This document shows positions 1 to 9,400 of a stretch of 64,000 bases of DNA, one piece after another. The translations under genes were made by a program, and so were the position numbers. How positions within the stretch are numbered: position 1 is the stretch's first letter; every line of letters begins with the position of its first letter. The notes below the pieces were generated by a model. That model was not told where the DNA came from, did not search any database, and saw only the letters and a list, made by a program, of their open reading frames with translations. Source of the stretch: Candidatus Planktophila versatilis (lineage in GTDB: Bacteria; Actinomycetota; Actinomycetes; Nanopelagicales; Nanopelagicaceae); NCBI RefSeq assembly GCF_002288265.1, contig NZ_CP016778.1, forward strand, positions 124,001 to 188,000, read 5' to 3'.

Positions 1-1
1 G

Positions 2-1297
2 TCGGCTAAGCAAGTTCGTGTCGTTGTTGGCGCGGGCCGGGAAAAAGTAGAAGCACACATCGCAGAGATTGCTCCACATGCAGTAACTGTCTTTCAAGAA
101 AAACGTGGCGGCACCGGCCATGCAACACAATTAGCACTCGTTGGCTTAAAGCCAACTGGCACGATTTTAATTCTCGCTGGTGATACCCCGATGCTCACAG
201 GAACATCGCTCACACAATTACTCGAGCACCATCATGCAGGTGGATTTACCGCCTCTGTTATGACTGCGCTACATCCAGATCCAACCGGTTATGGCCGAAT
301 TATTCGGGCCGATGATGACTCCTTGGCTCGCATCGTGGAAGAACGTGATGCCGATGAGAGTGAAAAAGAAATTATTGAAGTTAACTCAGGAGTGTATGCA
401 TTTGATGCGGCAAAGCTAGCGGGTGCAATCGGAAAACTTAAAACAGAGAATTCTCAGGGCGAGCTCTATCTGACCGACGTCATTGAAATTCTGCGCAATG
501 AAGGTGGCACCATTGCACCAGTTCTGATTGATGACTTTTTTGAGATTCTCGGTGTTAACGACCGCGTGCAGCTAGCTGAATCTGCTGCGCTTTTGCGCGA
601 TCGCATCAACGAAGATCTCATGCGTGAAGGTGTCACCATCGTGGATCCATTAAGCACGTGGGTGGATTCCACAGCCAAGATTGAAAGAGATGTCATCCTC
701 ATGCCTGGCACTGCAATTACTGGCACAACAACGGTGGCAAGCGGGGCCGTGGTTGGCCCACGTTCAACTCTTCACAATTGCACAGTGGGTGAAAGCGCCC
801 GCGTACTTGAATCTCATTGCACGGAAGCGATTATCGGTGCATCAGTAAATGTCGGGCCATTTACATTCTTGCGCGCTGGAACCAAATTACTAACCGGCTC
901 TAAAGCTGGCGCATTTGTTGAGATGAAGAATGCAACTCTGGGTGAGGGCTCAAAAGTCCCTCACCTTTCTTATGTCGGAGATGCCGTGATTGGCGAGGGC
1001 AGCAATATCGGTGCGGCCACGATTTTTGTGAACTATGACGGCGTGGAAAAGCATTACACCGTGGTGGGCGACCACGTTCGGATCGGAAGCGATTCGATGT
1101 TAGTTGCGCCCGTGACAATCGGAGATGGCGCATATACCGCCGCCGGCTCTGTCATTACCGAAGATGTTCCTCCCGGCGCGATTGGCGTTGGCAGAGCAAA
1201 GCAGAGAAATGTAATAGGTTGGGTACTGCGTAAGCGCCCCGGTACAAAATCTGCTGAGGCGGCATCGCGCCACAGTAGCGACGAGCAGAAAGGCTAA
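2..1297 (+). CDS. glmU: GlmU, bifunctional N-acetylglucosamine-1-P uridyltransferase / glucosamine-1-P acetyltransferase, 5' truncated by window edge
   Basis: Makes UDP-GlcNAc for peptidoglycan in the cytoplasm: acetylates glucosamine-1-phosphate, then adds UMP. The open frame runs in from base 2, giving 431 visible residues; roughly the first 45-50 residues, with the nucleotide-binding N-terminal loop, lie outside. Visible are the uridyltransferase motifs GGTGHATQ (about residue 36) and LAGDTP (about 58), then the left-handed beta-helix hexapeptide domain with NVGPF, NIGAA, NYDG and the C-terminal repeats. The C-terminal tail is short. The stop is five bases before prs, and GAAAGG within the 3' end can serve as the prs ribosome site, so the two are probably one operon. 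The ATG at 191 is internal. Confidence 0.96.
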   Translation, partial: SAKQVRVVVGAGREKVEAHIAEIAPHAVTVFQEKRGGTGHATQLALVGLKPTGTILILAGDTPMLTGTSLTQLLEHHHAGGFTASVMTALHPDPTGYGRIIRADDDSLARIVEERDADESEKEIIEVNSGVYAFDAAKLAGAIGKLKTENSQGELYLTDVIEILRNEGGTIAPVLIDDFFEILGVNDRVQLAESAALLRDRINEDLMREGVTIVDPLSTWVDSTAKIERDVILMPGTAITGTTTVASGAVVGPRSTLHNCTVGESARVLESHCTEAIIGASVNVGPFTFLRAGTKLLTGSKAGAFVEMKNATLGEGSKVPHLSYVGDAVIGEGSNIGAATIFVNYDGVEKHYTVVGDHVRIGSDSMLVAPVTIGDGAYTAAGSVITEDVPPGAIGVGRAKQRNVIGWVLRKRPGTKSAEAASRHSSDEQKG

Positions 1298-1302
1298 CTT
1301 CC

Positions 1303-2283
1303 TTGAGCGAAATCCGATTGTCCTCAGAGAAAAAACTTCGTCTCTTTTCAGGCCGCGGATTCCCAGAATTATCAGAGCAAGTTGCCCAAGAGCTAGGTAT
1401 TCCACTCACACCGACTTCGGCTTATGACTTTGCCAATGGTGAAATTTTTGTTCGCTTTGAAGAATCAGTCCGCGGCTGTGATGCATTTGTAATTCAGTCA
1501 CACTCGACCCCAATCAATAAACAAATCATGGAACAACTCATCATGATTGATGCCCTCAAGCGTGCCTCAGCAAAGCGCATCACGGTAGTCGCACCTTTTT
1601 ATGCATATGCTCGTCAGGATAAGAAGAGCAGAGGTCGCGAACCGATAACCGCGCGCCTCATGGCCGATCTATTTAAGACAGCTGGCGCCGACCGCCTTAT
1701 GGTTGTCGATCTTCACACTTCACAAATTCAAGGATTCTTCGACGGACCAGTTGATCACCTCTTCGCACTTCCAATGCTGGCAAATTATGTCGGCAGCAAA
1801 GTTGACCGTTCCATGCTCACCATCGTTTCACCAGACTCAGGCCGTGTTCGCGTTGCAGAACGTTGGTCAGAACTTCTTGGCGGCTGTCCTATCGCGTTTA
1901 TTCATAAGACCCGCGATCCACTCATTCCTAATGAGGCAGTTGTTGGAAAAGTTGTTGGAGATGTCACGGGGCGCACCTGCGTTGTTATCGATGACATGAT
2001 TGATACCGCCGGCACAATTACTAAGGCAGTTGACGCACTCTTTGAAGGCGGCGCAAAAGATGTCATCGTGGCAGCAACACATGCAGTCTTTTCCGGCCCA
2101 GCAGTTGATCGCCTTAAAGAATCACGAGCAGTGGAGATAGTCGTTACCGACTCACTTCCGCTCACTGAGGACCAGAAATTCGACAAGCTCACAGTGCTCA
2201 CAATCGCCCCCCTCTTGGCTCGGGCAATACGCGAAGTCTTCGAAGATGGCTCAGTAACCAGCCTTTTTGACGGACATAGCTAA
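1303..2283 (+). CDS. prs: Ribose-phosphate pyrophosphokinase
   Basis: Makes PRPP from ribose-5-phosphate and ATP, feeding nucleotide, histidine, tryptophan and NAD synthesis. The 326-residue length fits class I bacterial enzymes. Motifs seen: FANGEIFVRFEESVRG near the start, the catalytic/ATP region YARQDKKSRGREPI, VVDLHTSQIQGFFDGPVDHL, and the PRPP-binding loop VVIDDMIDTAGT near residue 230. The start is TTG (MSEIRL) five bases after glmU, with GAAAGG upstream. The glmU-prs pair is conserved in Actinobacteria and couples precursor supply for cell wall and nucleotides. Confidence 0.97.
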   Translation: MSEIRLSSEKKLRLFSGRGFPELSEQVAQELGIPLTPTSAYDFANGEIFVRFEESVRGCDAFVIQSHSTPINKQIMEQLIMIDALKRASAKRITVVAPFYAYARQDKKSRGREPITARLMADLFKTAGADRLMVVDLHTSQIQGFFDGPVDHLFALPMLANYVGSKVDRSMLTIVSPDSGRVRVAERWSELLGGCPIAFIHKTRDPLIPNEAVVGKVVGDVTGRTCVVIDDMIDTAGTITKAVDALFEGGAKDVIVAATHAVFSGPAVDRLKESRAVEIVVTDSLPLTEDQKFDKLTVLTIAPLLARAIREVFEDGSVTSLFDGHS

Positions 2284-2296
2284 CTCACGCTAGCCT
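2267..2296 (+). promoter_or_regulatory. Probable promoter of rplY
   Basis: TTGACG at 2267-2272 and TAGCCT at 2291-2296 are separated by 18 bases. The -35 lies in the 3' end of prs. A start near 2303 would give an mRNA leader of about 100 bases before rplY. Confidence 0.5.
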
Positions 2297-2320
2297 TCAC
2301 CTTGTTCCGGCGAGGGTGAA
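2296..2320 (+). other. Stem-loop at the prs/rplY boundary
   Basis: TTCACCTT and AGGGTGAA can pair (one G-T wobble) around a loop of about nine bases. It directly follows the proposed -10 of rplY and is followed by ATTTAT rather than a clean T-run. It could be a weak prs terminator or part of the rplY leader. Confidence 0.35.
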
Positions 2321-2403
2321 ATTTATCCGTGATCGACGGCGTAGGCATCAACTCCTGCTGGAACTTCGCAACATAAAGAAGTATCTATTAGAGGAGCTTT
2401 AAC

Positions 2404-3033
2404 ATGGCAGAAGTATCAATCAAGGGAACTACACGCACTGAATTCGGCAAGGGCGCATCACGTCGCGCACGCGTTTCAGGTCTAGTCCCAGCTGTCATCT
2501 ACGGCCATGGTGAGAAGCCAGTTCACATCACTCTTCCAGCACGCGAACTCGGTGTTGCACTTAAAGAGTCAAACGTTCTTCTTAATATTGATATCGATGG
2601 AAAGATAGAGCTCACCCTGCCAAAGTCGATTGTTCGCCATCCACTCAAGCAGATCCTTGAGCACATCGATCTCGTACTAGTGCGCCGCGGTGAGAAGGTT
2701 ACTGTTGCCGTTCCTGTTCACACAGAAGGCAAGCATGATCCAGATGGCATCCTTGAGCACCAGCACAACTCAATTGAAATTGAAGCAGAAGCAACATCGA
2801 TTCCTAAATTCCTGGTTCTTGATATTGAAGGAATGACAGCCGGAACTTCAAAGTACGCATCCGATGTAGTACTGCCTGCGGGAACCACGCTAGTGAGCCC
2901 AGCGAACACAATTATTGTTCACTTGTCAGAGCGCTCAACAATCGTTGAAGAAGTTGCAGTTGTGGCACCTGCCGCCGATGATGATGCTGCTGCGGCGGCA
3001 CCTGCTGCAGATGCAGAGAAGAAGGACGCTTAA
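2404..3033 (+). CDS. rplY: 50S ribosomal protein L25 / general stress protein Ctc (TL5 form)
   Basis: Binds 5S rRNA in the large ribosomal subunit. The 209-residue length is the long CTC/TL5 form: an N-terminal 5S-binding domain (GKGASRRAR, VPAVIYGHGEKP), then the beta-rich TL5 domain (PVHTEGKHDPDGILEH, LVLDIEGMTAG). It ends in a low-complexity Ala/Asp tail (about residues 185-205) typical of actinobacterial members. The start ATG has a strong GAGGAG site eight bases upstream. It lies between prs and pth, as in Mycobacterium apart from an lpqT gene that is absent here. Confidence 0.95.
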   Translation: MAEVSIKGTTRTEFGKGASRRARVSGLVPAVIYGHGEKPVHITLPARELGVALKESNVLLNIDIDGKIELTLPKSIVRHPLKQILEHIDLVLVRRGEKVTVAVPVHTEGKHDPDGILEHQHNSIEIEAEATSIPKFLVLDIEGMTAGTSKYASDVVLPAGTTLVSPANTIIVHLSERSTIVEEVAVVAPAADDDAAAAAPAADAEKKDA

Positions 3034-3037
3034 CACT

Positions 3038-3043
3038 TAGACT
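3038..3043 (+). promoter_or_regulatory. -10 element TAGACT, leaderless start for pth
   Basis: TAGACT ends seven bases before the pth ATG and no ribosome-binding site is present, so transcription would begin at or next to the start codon. No clear -35 is visible. Confidence 0.45.
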
Positions 3044-3050
3044 TTCGCAT

Positions 3051-3626
3051 ATGACGTGGTTGGTAGTGGGGCTCGGAAACCCGGGCGATGAATACGCTGC
3101 CACCCGTCACAATGTGGGTCAGATGGTTATTGACCATCTTCTTAAACGTCACAATCTAAAACTCTCATCCCATAAATCTCGTTGCGATATTGCCGCCTTC
3201 AAGTTAGGCGTTGGTATTGATGCTCACTCAATCATTCTGGCTAAGTCCAAAAGCTATATGAATGAAACTGGCGGCCCCGTTAAAGCCCTCGCATCCTTCT
3301 ATTCAGTAGAACCAGAGAAAATCATTGTGCTCCACGATGAGCTAGATATTGGATACGCAGCAATTCGCGCAAAGCTTGCGGGCGGTGACAACGGCCACAA
3401 CGGTTTGAAATCACTGACATCTTCTTTCGGCACGGCAGAGTATTTCCGTATTCGACTTGGAATCGGCCGCCCCATGGGCGAACAAGATCCGGCAGACTTT
3501 GTGCTCAAGCAATTTAGTAAAGAAGAGAAGAAATCACTCGAGGAATTTATTGATCGAGGCGCGGACTGTGTTGAGTTCTTGATTGAAAAAGGACTTGATT
3601 TAACTCAGAGTAAATTCAACAGCTGA
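3051..3626 (+). CDS. pth: Peptidyl-tRNA hydrolase
   Basis: Releases tRNA from drop-off peptidyl-tRNAs in the cytoplasm. At 191 residues it has the normal family size. Family signatures seen: GLGNPGDEYAATRHNVG at the N-terminus, containing the catalytic His, then KSYMNETGGPVKAL, LHDELDIGYAAIRAK with the catalytic Asp, and GGDNGHNGLKS. No Shine-Dalgarno site precedes the ATG, in line with a leaderless message. The stop codon directly abuts the stop of the convergent ppc gene, with no space for a separate terminator. Confidence 0.96.
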   Translation: MTWLVVGLGNPGDEYAATRHNVGQMVIDHLLKRHNLKLSSHKSRCDIAAFKLGVGIDAHSIILAKSKSYMNETGGPVKALASFYSVEPEKIIVLHDELDIGYAAIRAKLAGGDNGHNGLKSLTSSFGTAEYFRIRLGIGRPMGEQDPADFVLKQFSKEEKKSLEEFIDRGADCVEFLIEKGLDLTQSKFNS

Positions 3627-6353
3627 TCAGCCGGTATTGCGAAGTCCCGCTGCAACACCGTTGATTGTGAGCAGCAGCGCACGGATCAAAGCTGGGTCGG
3701 CCTTTTCTCCTTGCTCGCGCACACGACTGAGCAGGGTCACTTGCAGAAGTTGCAGTGGAGCAAGATAGGTATCGCGGACTTGCAGCGTGCGAGCTAAGAC
3801 TGGTTGGTCTCCCAGCAATGATGTCTTGCCGGTCAGAGTGAGAATCTCGGCAACAGTGAGTTCAAACTCTGCAGTGATTACATCTAGGAAGTGATGTAGC
3901 TCAGATGGAACAAGGGTTTGAACGTAATGCTTTGCCGTAACAAGATCAGTCTTAGCAAGAGTCATCTCAACATTGCTAATAAATGTTGCGAAGAAGTGCC
4001 ACTCTGAAAGCATCTGTTTAAGCACATCGGACTTTCCAGCTTCACGAGCAGCTTTTAACCCCGAGCCCACACCAAACCAGCCAGGAACAATCTGACGAGA
4101 TTGGGTCCAACCAAATACCCATGGAATAGCACGCAGTGAATCAAGACCACCGGCTGCATCAGGGCGACGCGACGGACGAGATCCAAGGAAGAGATTTCCA
4201 AGTTGTTCAACCGGAGTTGAGGCATAGAAGTAGGCGGGAAGATCTGGATGATCAACTAGTGCACGGTAGCGAGTAAAGGAGTTGTCACTTACTAAGTTCA
4301 TGCAGTCATTCCATTTTTGCAAATCTTCAGCGCTCTGTCGCGGCCCACGATTAAGAATTGTTGCCTCAAGTGATGCGGCCAAAGTGAGTTCGACATTCTC
4401 GCGCGCAAGAGCTGGCAGTGAGTACTTATCTGAAATAACTTCACCTTGTTCGGTCATCTTGATTTGGCCATCAACTGAACCCCAAGGAAGGGCAATTAGT
4501 GCGTCATATGTCGGCCCTCCACCGCGACCGACCGAACCACCACGACCATGGAATAGACGAAGCTTCACGCCGTGCTTGACTGCAACGTCGCGCAGCATGC
4601 GCTGTGCACGGTGAATCTCCCACTGCGATGTTGCGATTCCGGCATCTTTATTTGAATCTGAGTATCCCAGCATTACCTCTTGCACATCACCGCGTAGTGC
4701 GACCAGGGTGCGGTAGGTAGGGTTAGCTAACAACTTCTCGAGAATTTCACCTGCTGCGCGCAGCTCTGCCACTGTTTCAAGAAGTGGCGCAAATCCAATC
4801 TTGGCAATCTTCTTATCAATATCAACAAGCCCAGCTTGCTTACCGAGAACAGTTGCTGCGATGAGATCATCAGCACCCTTTGTCATCGAGACGATGTAGG
4901 TTTCAATTACTTCGGAGCCAAATCGTTCGATGAGATCTGCAATTGCCACAAAGGTATTGAGTGTCTTCGCACCCGCGGCATCTAGCTTTGAGGCATCAAG
5001 GGGCGCCGAAGATGCAAGCTGAGCTATCAGAATTGGAAACTTCGCTTCATGTGAAAGTCCGGCATAGTCTGGGCCAAGCATTTGCTGCAGCACCTTGTGG
5101 TGAGCATCAGAATGCTCACGAATATCTAGGGTTGCATGGGTCAGACCAAAGGCAGCTACTGCGCGAATGGTGCGTTCAAGTAAGCCAGTTGCAAGAAGTT
5201 CACCGCGATGGGCAAAGAGTGAATCGCGCATGAGTGTGAGATCTGCCAGAAGTTCTGCAGTGTTCTTGTAGTCGCGACCTGGAACATGTGGACCACGCGC
5301 AGCATGGCGCTGGCGAGTAAAGGCAAGGCGATGAACAATTGCGGTGGCCTTGAGTCGGTATGGCTCTTGCACGTTTAGGCGCAAAAATCGCTCTTCAAAT
5401 TCTGGAATATTCTTTAAGTCTTTTTCAACAGATGCGCTTAGTTCAGGTGTAGCACCTGCAATGCGGGTAGAAACTGAGAGCATCTGGCGCAGCTTGTTCA
5501 TTGCCGCAATCGTGGTTCTAATTGCATGGCCGACCTGAAGCACCACAGCGTCTTCGGTAATTGCAGGTGTGATATTTGGGTTTCCATCACGGTCACCGCC
5601 AATCCAGGTTCCAAATGTTAAAGGTCTGGATGTCACAGGTAATTCAATTCCAATTCGCTTTAACTCGCGGGCGAAGTCGTTGAGAACTTCAGGAACCGTG
5701 GTGGTGGCAAGATCATCGAGGTAATACAAGGCGTTCATCGCTTCATCGAGTGGCTCTGGGCGATCTAGTCGCAACTCATCTGTCTGCCAAAGTAGATCAA
5801 CAGTTTCAGCTAAACGCTCATCTTGCGTAACACTTGCGGGGGTATCAAGAAGTGAAGCGATTTCACCCAATTTACTTAAGACAGAACGGCGAGCAGCTTC
5901 AGTGGGGTGTGCGGTAAAAACTGGTCGCACATCTAATTCACTAATCCACTTAACGAGATCTTCGTGAGAAATTTCGTGACCTGCAACAGGATTTGCAATT
6001 GCATCTTCAATCTTGTCGATTGCGCGTGTAATCCAAGAACCGCCTTCGGCGCGAACTTCGGCTAGAACTCGCGAGCGGTGAACTTGCTCTGCCACATTTG
6101 CCAAGTTGAAGTAAGTGCTAAATGCACGTACTAACTGAACGGAATCTTCGACGGAGAGTTTTTCCAGAATTTCAACGCCGCCACCTTCGCGAACACTCTT
6201 TCGAACGCTTTCAACAAGTTCAAGCAGCTCGGGGCCTTCCTGGCGAACTAAGGACTGACCTAAGAGATCTCCCAAATGGCGGACATCGGCGCGAAGAGTG
6301 GCATCATCTGATGCAACCAAGCTCTTGGCTGTGTCCGTTGATTTGGTGGTCAT
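3627..6353 (-). CDS. ppc: Phosphoenolpyruvate carboxylase
   Basis: Carboxylates PEP to oxaloacetate, the anaplerotic entry to the TCA cycle. The 908-residue length matches bacterial PEPC. Motifs in order: VFTAHPTEAARRS with the catalytic His (about residue 145), GGDRDGNPNITP (about 250), the glycine-rich catalytic loop LFHGRGGSVGRGGGPTYDA (about 600), MTEQGEVISDKY, and the C-terminal tail ending NTG. Start ATG (MTTKSTD) follows a GAGA-type site. It is transcribed away from mfd across a short divergent region and interrupts an otherwise mycobacterial-like gene string on the other strand. Confidence 0.97.
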   Translation of the reverse strand: MTTKSTDTAKSLVASDDATLRADVRHLGDLLGQSLVRQEGPELLELVESVRKSVREGGGVEILEKLSVEDSVQLVRAFSTYFNLANVAEQVHRSRVLAEVRAEGGSWITRAIDKIEDAIANPVAGHEISHEDLVKWISELDVRPVFTAHPTEAARRSVLSKLGEIASLLDTPASVTQDERLAETVDLLWQTDELRLDRPEPLDEAMNALYYLDDLATTTVPEVLNDFARELKRIGIELPVTSRPLTFGTWIGGDRDGNPNITPAITEDAVVLQVGHAIRTTIAAMNKLRQMLSVSTRIAGATPELSASVEKDLKNIPEFEERFLRLNVQEPYRLKATAIVHRLAFTRQRHAARGPHVPGRDYKNTAELLADLTLMRDSLFAHRGELLATGLLERTIRAVAAFGLTHATLDIREHSDAHHKVLQQMLGPDYAGLSHEAKFPILIAQLASSAPLDASKLDAAGAKTLNTFVAIADLIERFGSEVIETYIVSMTKGADDLIAATVLGKQAGLVDIDKKIAKIGFAPLLETVAELRAAGEILEKLLANPTYRTLVALRGDVQEVMLGYSDSNKDAGIATSQWEIHRAQRMLRDVAVKHGVKLRLFHGRGGSVGRGGGPTYDALIALPWGSVDGQIKMTEQGEVISDKYSLPALARENVELTLAASLEATILNRGPRQSAEDLQKWNDCMNLVSDNSFTRYRALVDHPDLPAYFYASTPVEQLGNLFLGSRPSRRPDAAGGLDSLRAIPWVFGWTQSRQIVPGWFGVGSGLKAAREAGKSDVLKQMLSEWHFFATFISNVEMTLAKTDLVTAKHYVQTLVPSELHHFLDVITAEFELTVAEILTLTGKTSLLGDQPVLARTLQVRDTYLAPLQLLQVTLLSRVREQGEKADPALIRALLLTINGVAAGLRNTG

Positions 6354-6384
6354 TGGAGAATTCTCACATACATCTAGTCATCGC

Positions 6385-6447
6385 TAGACTGTAATTACTA
6401 GCCCCCCTTCTTTTTGAAGAGGGGCCTTGCGGCGTTTTGCCGGCAAG
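6385..6447 (+). promoter_or_regulatory. mfd promoter -10 and two tandem hairpins in the leader
   Basis: TAGACT at 6385-6390 is a likely -10. The following leader holds a 10-bp stem with one mismatch and a TTTTT loop (6401-6410 with 6416-6425). Next to it is a second stem, CTTGC-GGC with GCC-GCAAG, with one bulged G (6426-6447). Neither is followed by a T-run, so they look like leader structure rather than a terminator. Confidence 0.4.
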
Positions 6448-6471
6448 TCAGTATCTACCGAGGAGGCTTTG

Positions 6472-9400
6472 ATGCGCGGGTTAATACAACTTCTGCAGCG
6501 CGATGATGAAGTGACCTCGGCTCTTGCAGATAGCGAAAAAATTATTGCTCCTTCTCCAACCTACCCATTTCTCTTGGCAATCAGAGCAGCAAGCAAGCCG
6601 CTACTGGTCATCACCAGCTCTAGCAAGGCCGCCGAAGATCTTGCTGATGAATTGAAATCTTTACACCCAGATGTATTTGAGTTTCCAGCTTGGGAGACTT
6701 TGCCGCACGAACGGCTGAGCCCTCGTAGTGACACTGTCGCCAAACGACTAGCAACGCTCTATGCGCTAAAGACTCCGACAGGTAATCCCATTGTGGTCGC
6801 ACCTATTCGAGCAGTCATTCACAGATTCATTGCAGACCTTGCTCACACTCCGATGTGGACTCTTGAAATCGGGCAAGAGATAGCACTGACTGAGTTAGCA
6901 ACGCACCTGACTGCACTGTCATTTACCCGTACCGATCTTGTGGAAAAACGAGGCGAGTTTGCGGTGCGAGGCGGGATCGTCGATATCTTTTTGCCACTTG
7001 CCGCACATCCTGTGCGCATTGACTTCTTCGGTGATGAAATTGAAGAGTTGTCATATTTCGATGTTTCAGATCAGAGAACCACATCGCCAGTAGTGGGCAA
7101 ACTTTCAATCTTGCCGTGTCGTGAACTCTTACTCACTGATGCGATTCGAGAACGTGCGGAAGCTTTGAAAGAGCAATACCCATCAGCAATTGAAATTCTC
7201 GAGAAAATTACCGAAGGAATGATTGTTGATGGAATGGAATCTCTGATTCCACTACTGACCGATGACTTCGAAACAATTTTGGATCGATTACCTGCAAGCA
7301 CGGAAGTCTTTTTCTTAGATCAAGAACGAATAAAGACTCGAACAGCTGATCTGATTGAAACAAATGCTGAATTCTTAGCTGCCTCGTGGTCAAGTGCTGC
7401 CATAGGTGGCAACGCGCCATTACCTGTTGAGAAAGTAACTTTCTTAGATTGGTCGGGACTTGAGCAAGAAATGAGCCGGCTATCGATCCCGGTCCGCTCA
7501 CTAAATTCTTTTGGTAGCGATCTTGATTCCAGCGCCGTGTTCTTAGATTTCTCTCCGATTGATCCCATGCGCGGAAATGTGGAATCTCTCTGTGAATTGC
7601 TGCGCACTGCTCTAGAAGCTCACGAGAGCGTGATTTTCTCAACTCCCGGCCACGGTATGGCAGAGCGGTATGCCGGAATCTTTCGCGATGCTGACCTACC
7701 GGTGCAGATGACTGCCGAGCTTTCAGCGCAGCCAACGAAAGGCGCAATTCACATCACGCAATCTGTCATGGCTTATGGATTCGCAAGTAGCCATGCCGGA
7801 GTTTTATTCGTGACAGAACGTGACTTATCGGGCAGTAAGACAAATACCAAAGATGGCGCGCGTATGCCTTCTAAACGCAAGCAGGCAATTGATCCGCTTG
7901 AACTACGAACCGGTGATTTTGTTGTGCACGAACAACACGGAATTGGTAGATATATCGAGCTAGTGCAACGCACCGTGGCAGATGTGACGCGCGAATATTT
8001 GGTTATTGAGTATGCCTCAGCAAAGCGTGGTCAACCAGGTGATCGAATATTTGTTCCCACAGATACGTTGGAGCAAATCAGTAAGTATGTAGGTGGGGAA
8101 ACTCCCACAGTGCATCGCATCGGAAGCGGTGAATGGCTTAAGGCTAAGGGCCGTGCCCGCAAGGCGGTACGCCAGATTGCAGGGGAGTTAATTCGCTTAT
8201 ATGCAGCGCGCACCAGCGCTCCTGGCTATGCCTTCTCACCTGACACTCCATGGCAGCGAGAGTTAGAAGATGCTTTTTCTTATATTGAAACACCGGATCA
8301 ACTTTCCACAATCGAAGATGTCAAACGAGATATGGAACGCCCATATCCAATGGATCGAATCATTTGTGGTGATGTGGGTTATGGAAAGACTGAGATTGCA
8401 ATCCGAGCAGCCTTCAAGGCTGTTCAAGATGGCAAGCAAGTTGCAGTGTTGGTTCCCACAACGCTCCTTGTGCAACAACACACAAAAACCTTTGCTGAAC
8501 GATATGCAGGTTTCCCCATAAAAGTCGCTGGGCTCTCGCGCTTTAACACAGCAAAAGAGAGCAAAGAAATTTTGGCTGACTTGGCGCAAGGGTCAGTAGA
8601 TGTTGTAGTGGGCACACACCGCATCCTTTCAAACGATGTGCAATTTAAAGATCTTGGCCTTGTGATTGTCGATGAAGAACAACGTTTTGGAGTTGAGCAG
8701 AAAGAGTCCTTGAAGAAGATGCGCACCACTGTTGATGTGCTGGCCATGTCTGCCACCCCTATTCCGCGCACGCTAGAGATGGCTGTTACCGGAATCCGTG
8801 AGATGTCCACCATCACTACTCCGCCGGAAGAGCGCCATCCCATCCTTACTTATGTGGGACCAGCCGAAGATGCGCAGATAAAGGCCGCGATTCACCGCGA
8901 GCTCTTACGCGATGGACAAGTCTTTTACATCCATAACAGAGTTGAATCTATAGACCGAGCAGCATCAAAGTTACAAGAGTTAGTACCAGAGGCCCGAATA
9001 AGAATTGCCCATGGTCAGATGAGTGAAGGCCAACTTGAAGATGTCATTCTCGCCTTCTGGAATCGTGATTTCGATATCTTGGTCTGCACCACCATTGTTG
9101 AGAGCGGACTCGATATAGCCAATGCAAATACTTTGATTGTGGAACGCTCTGAAAACTTCGGACTCTCCCAGTTGCACCAACTACGTGGTCGAGTGGGTCG
9201 CGGGCGAGAGCGCGCATATGCCTACTTCCTCTATCCACCAGATCAGCCACTTTCAGAAATTGCACTAGACCGATTGAAAACAATTGCAACGAACACGGAT
9301 TTAGGTTCTGGAATGCGAGTGGCACTGAAAGACCTAGAGATACGTGGTGCTGGCAATCTGCTCGGCGGAGAGCAGTCAGGACATATTGCAGATGTCGGTT

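Noticed and set aside
6427-6471. Longer mfd start at TTG 6427
   Set aside because: The TTG lies within the leader hairpin and lacks a ribosome site; the ATG at 6472 has GAGGAG at good spacing and matches the family start.
7208-7747. 179-residue minus-strand frame inside mfd
   Set aside because: Opposite-strand shadow of mfd; mfd motifs run continuously on the plus strand.
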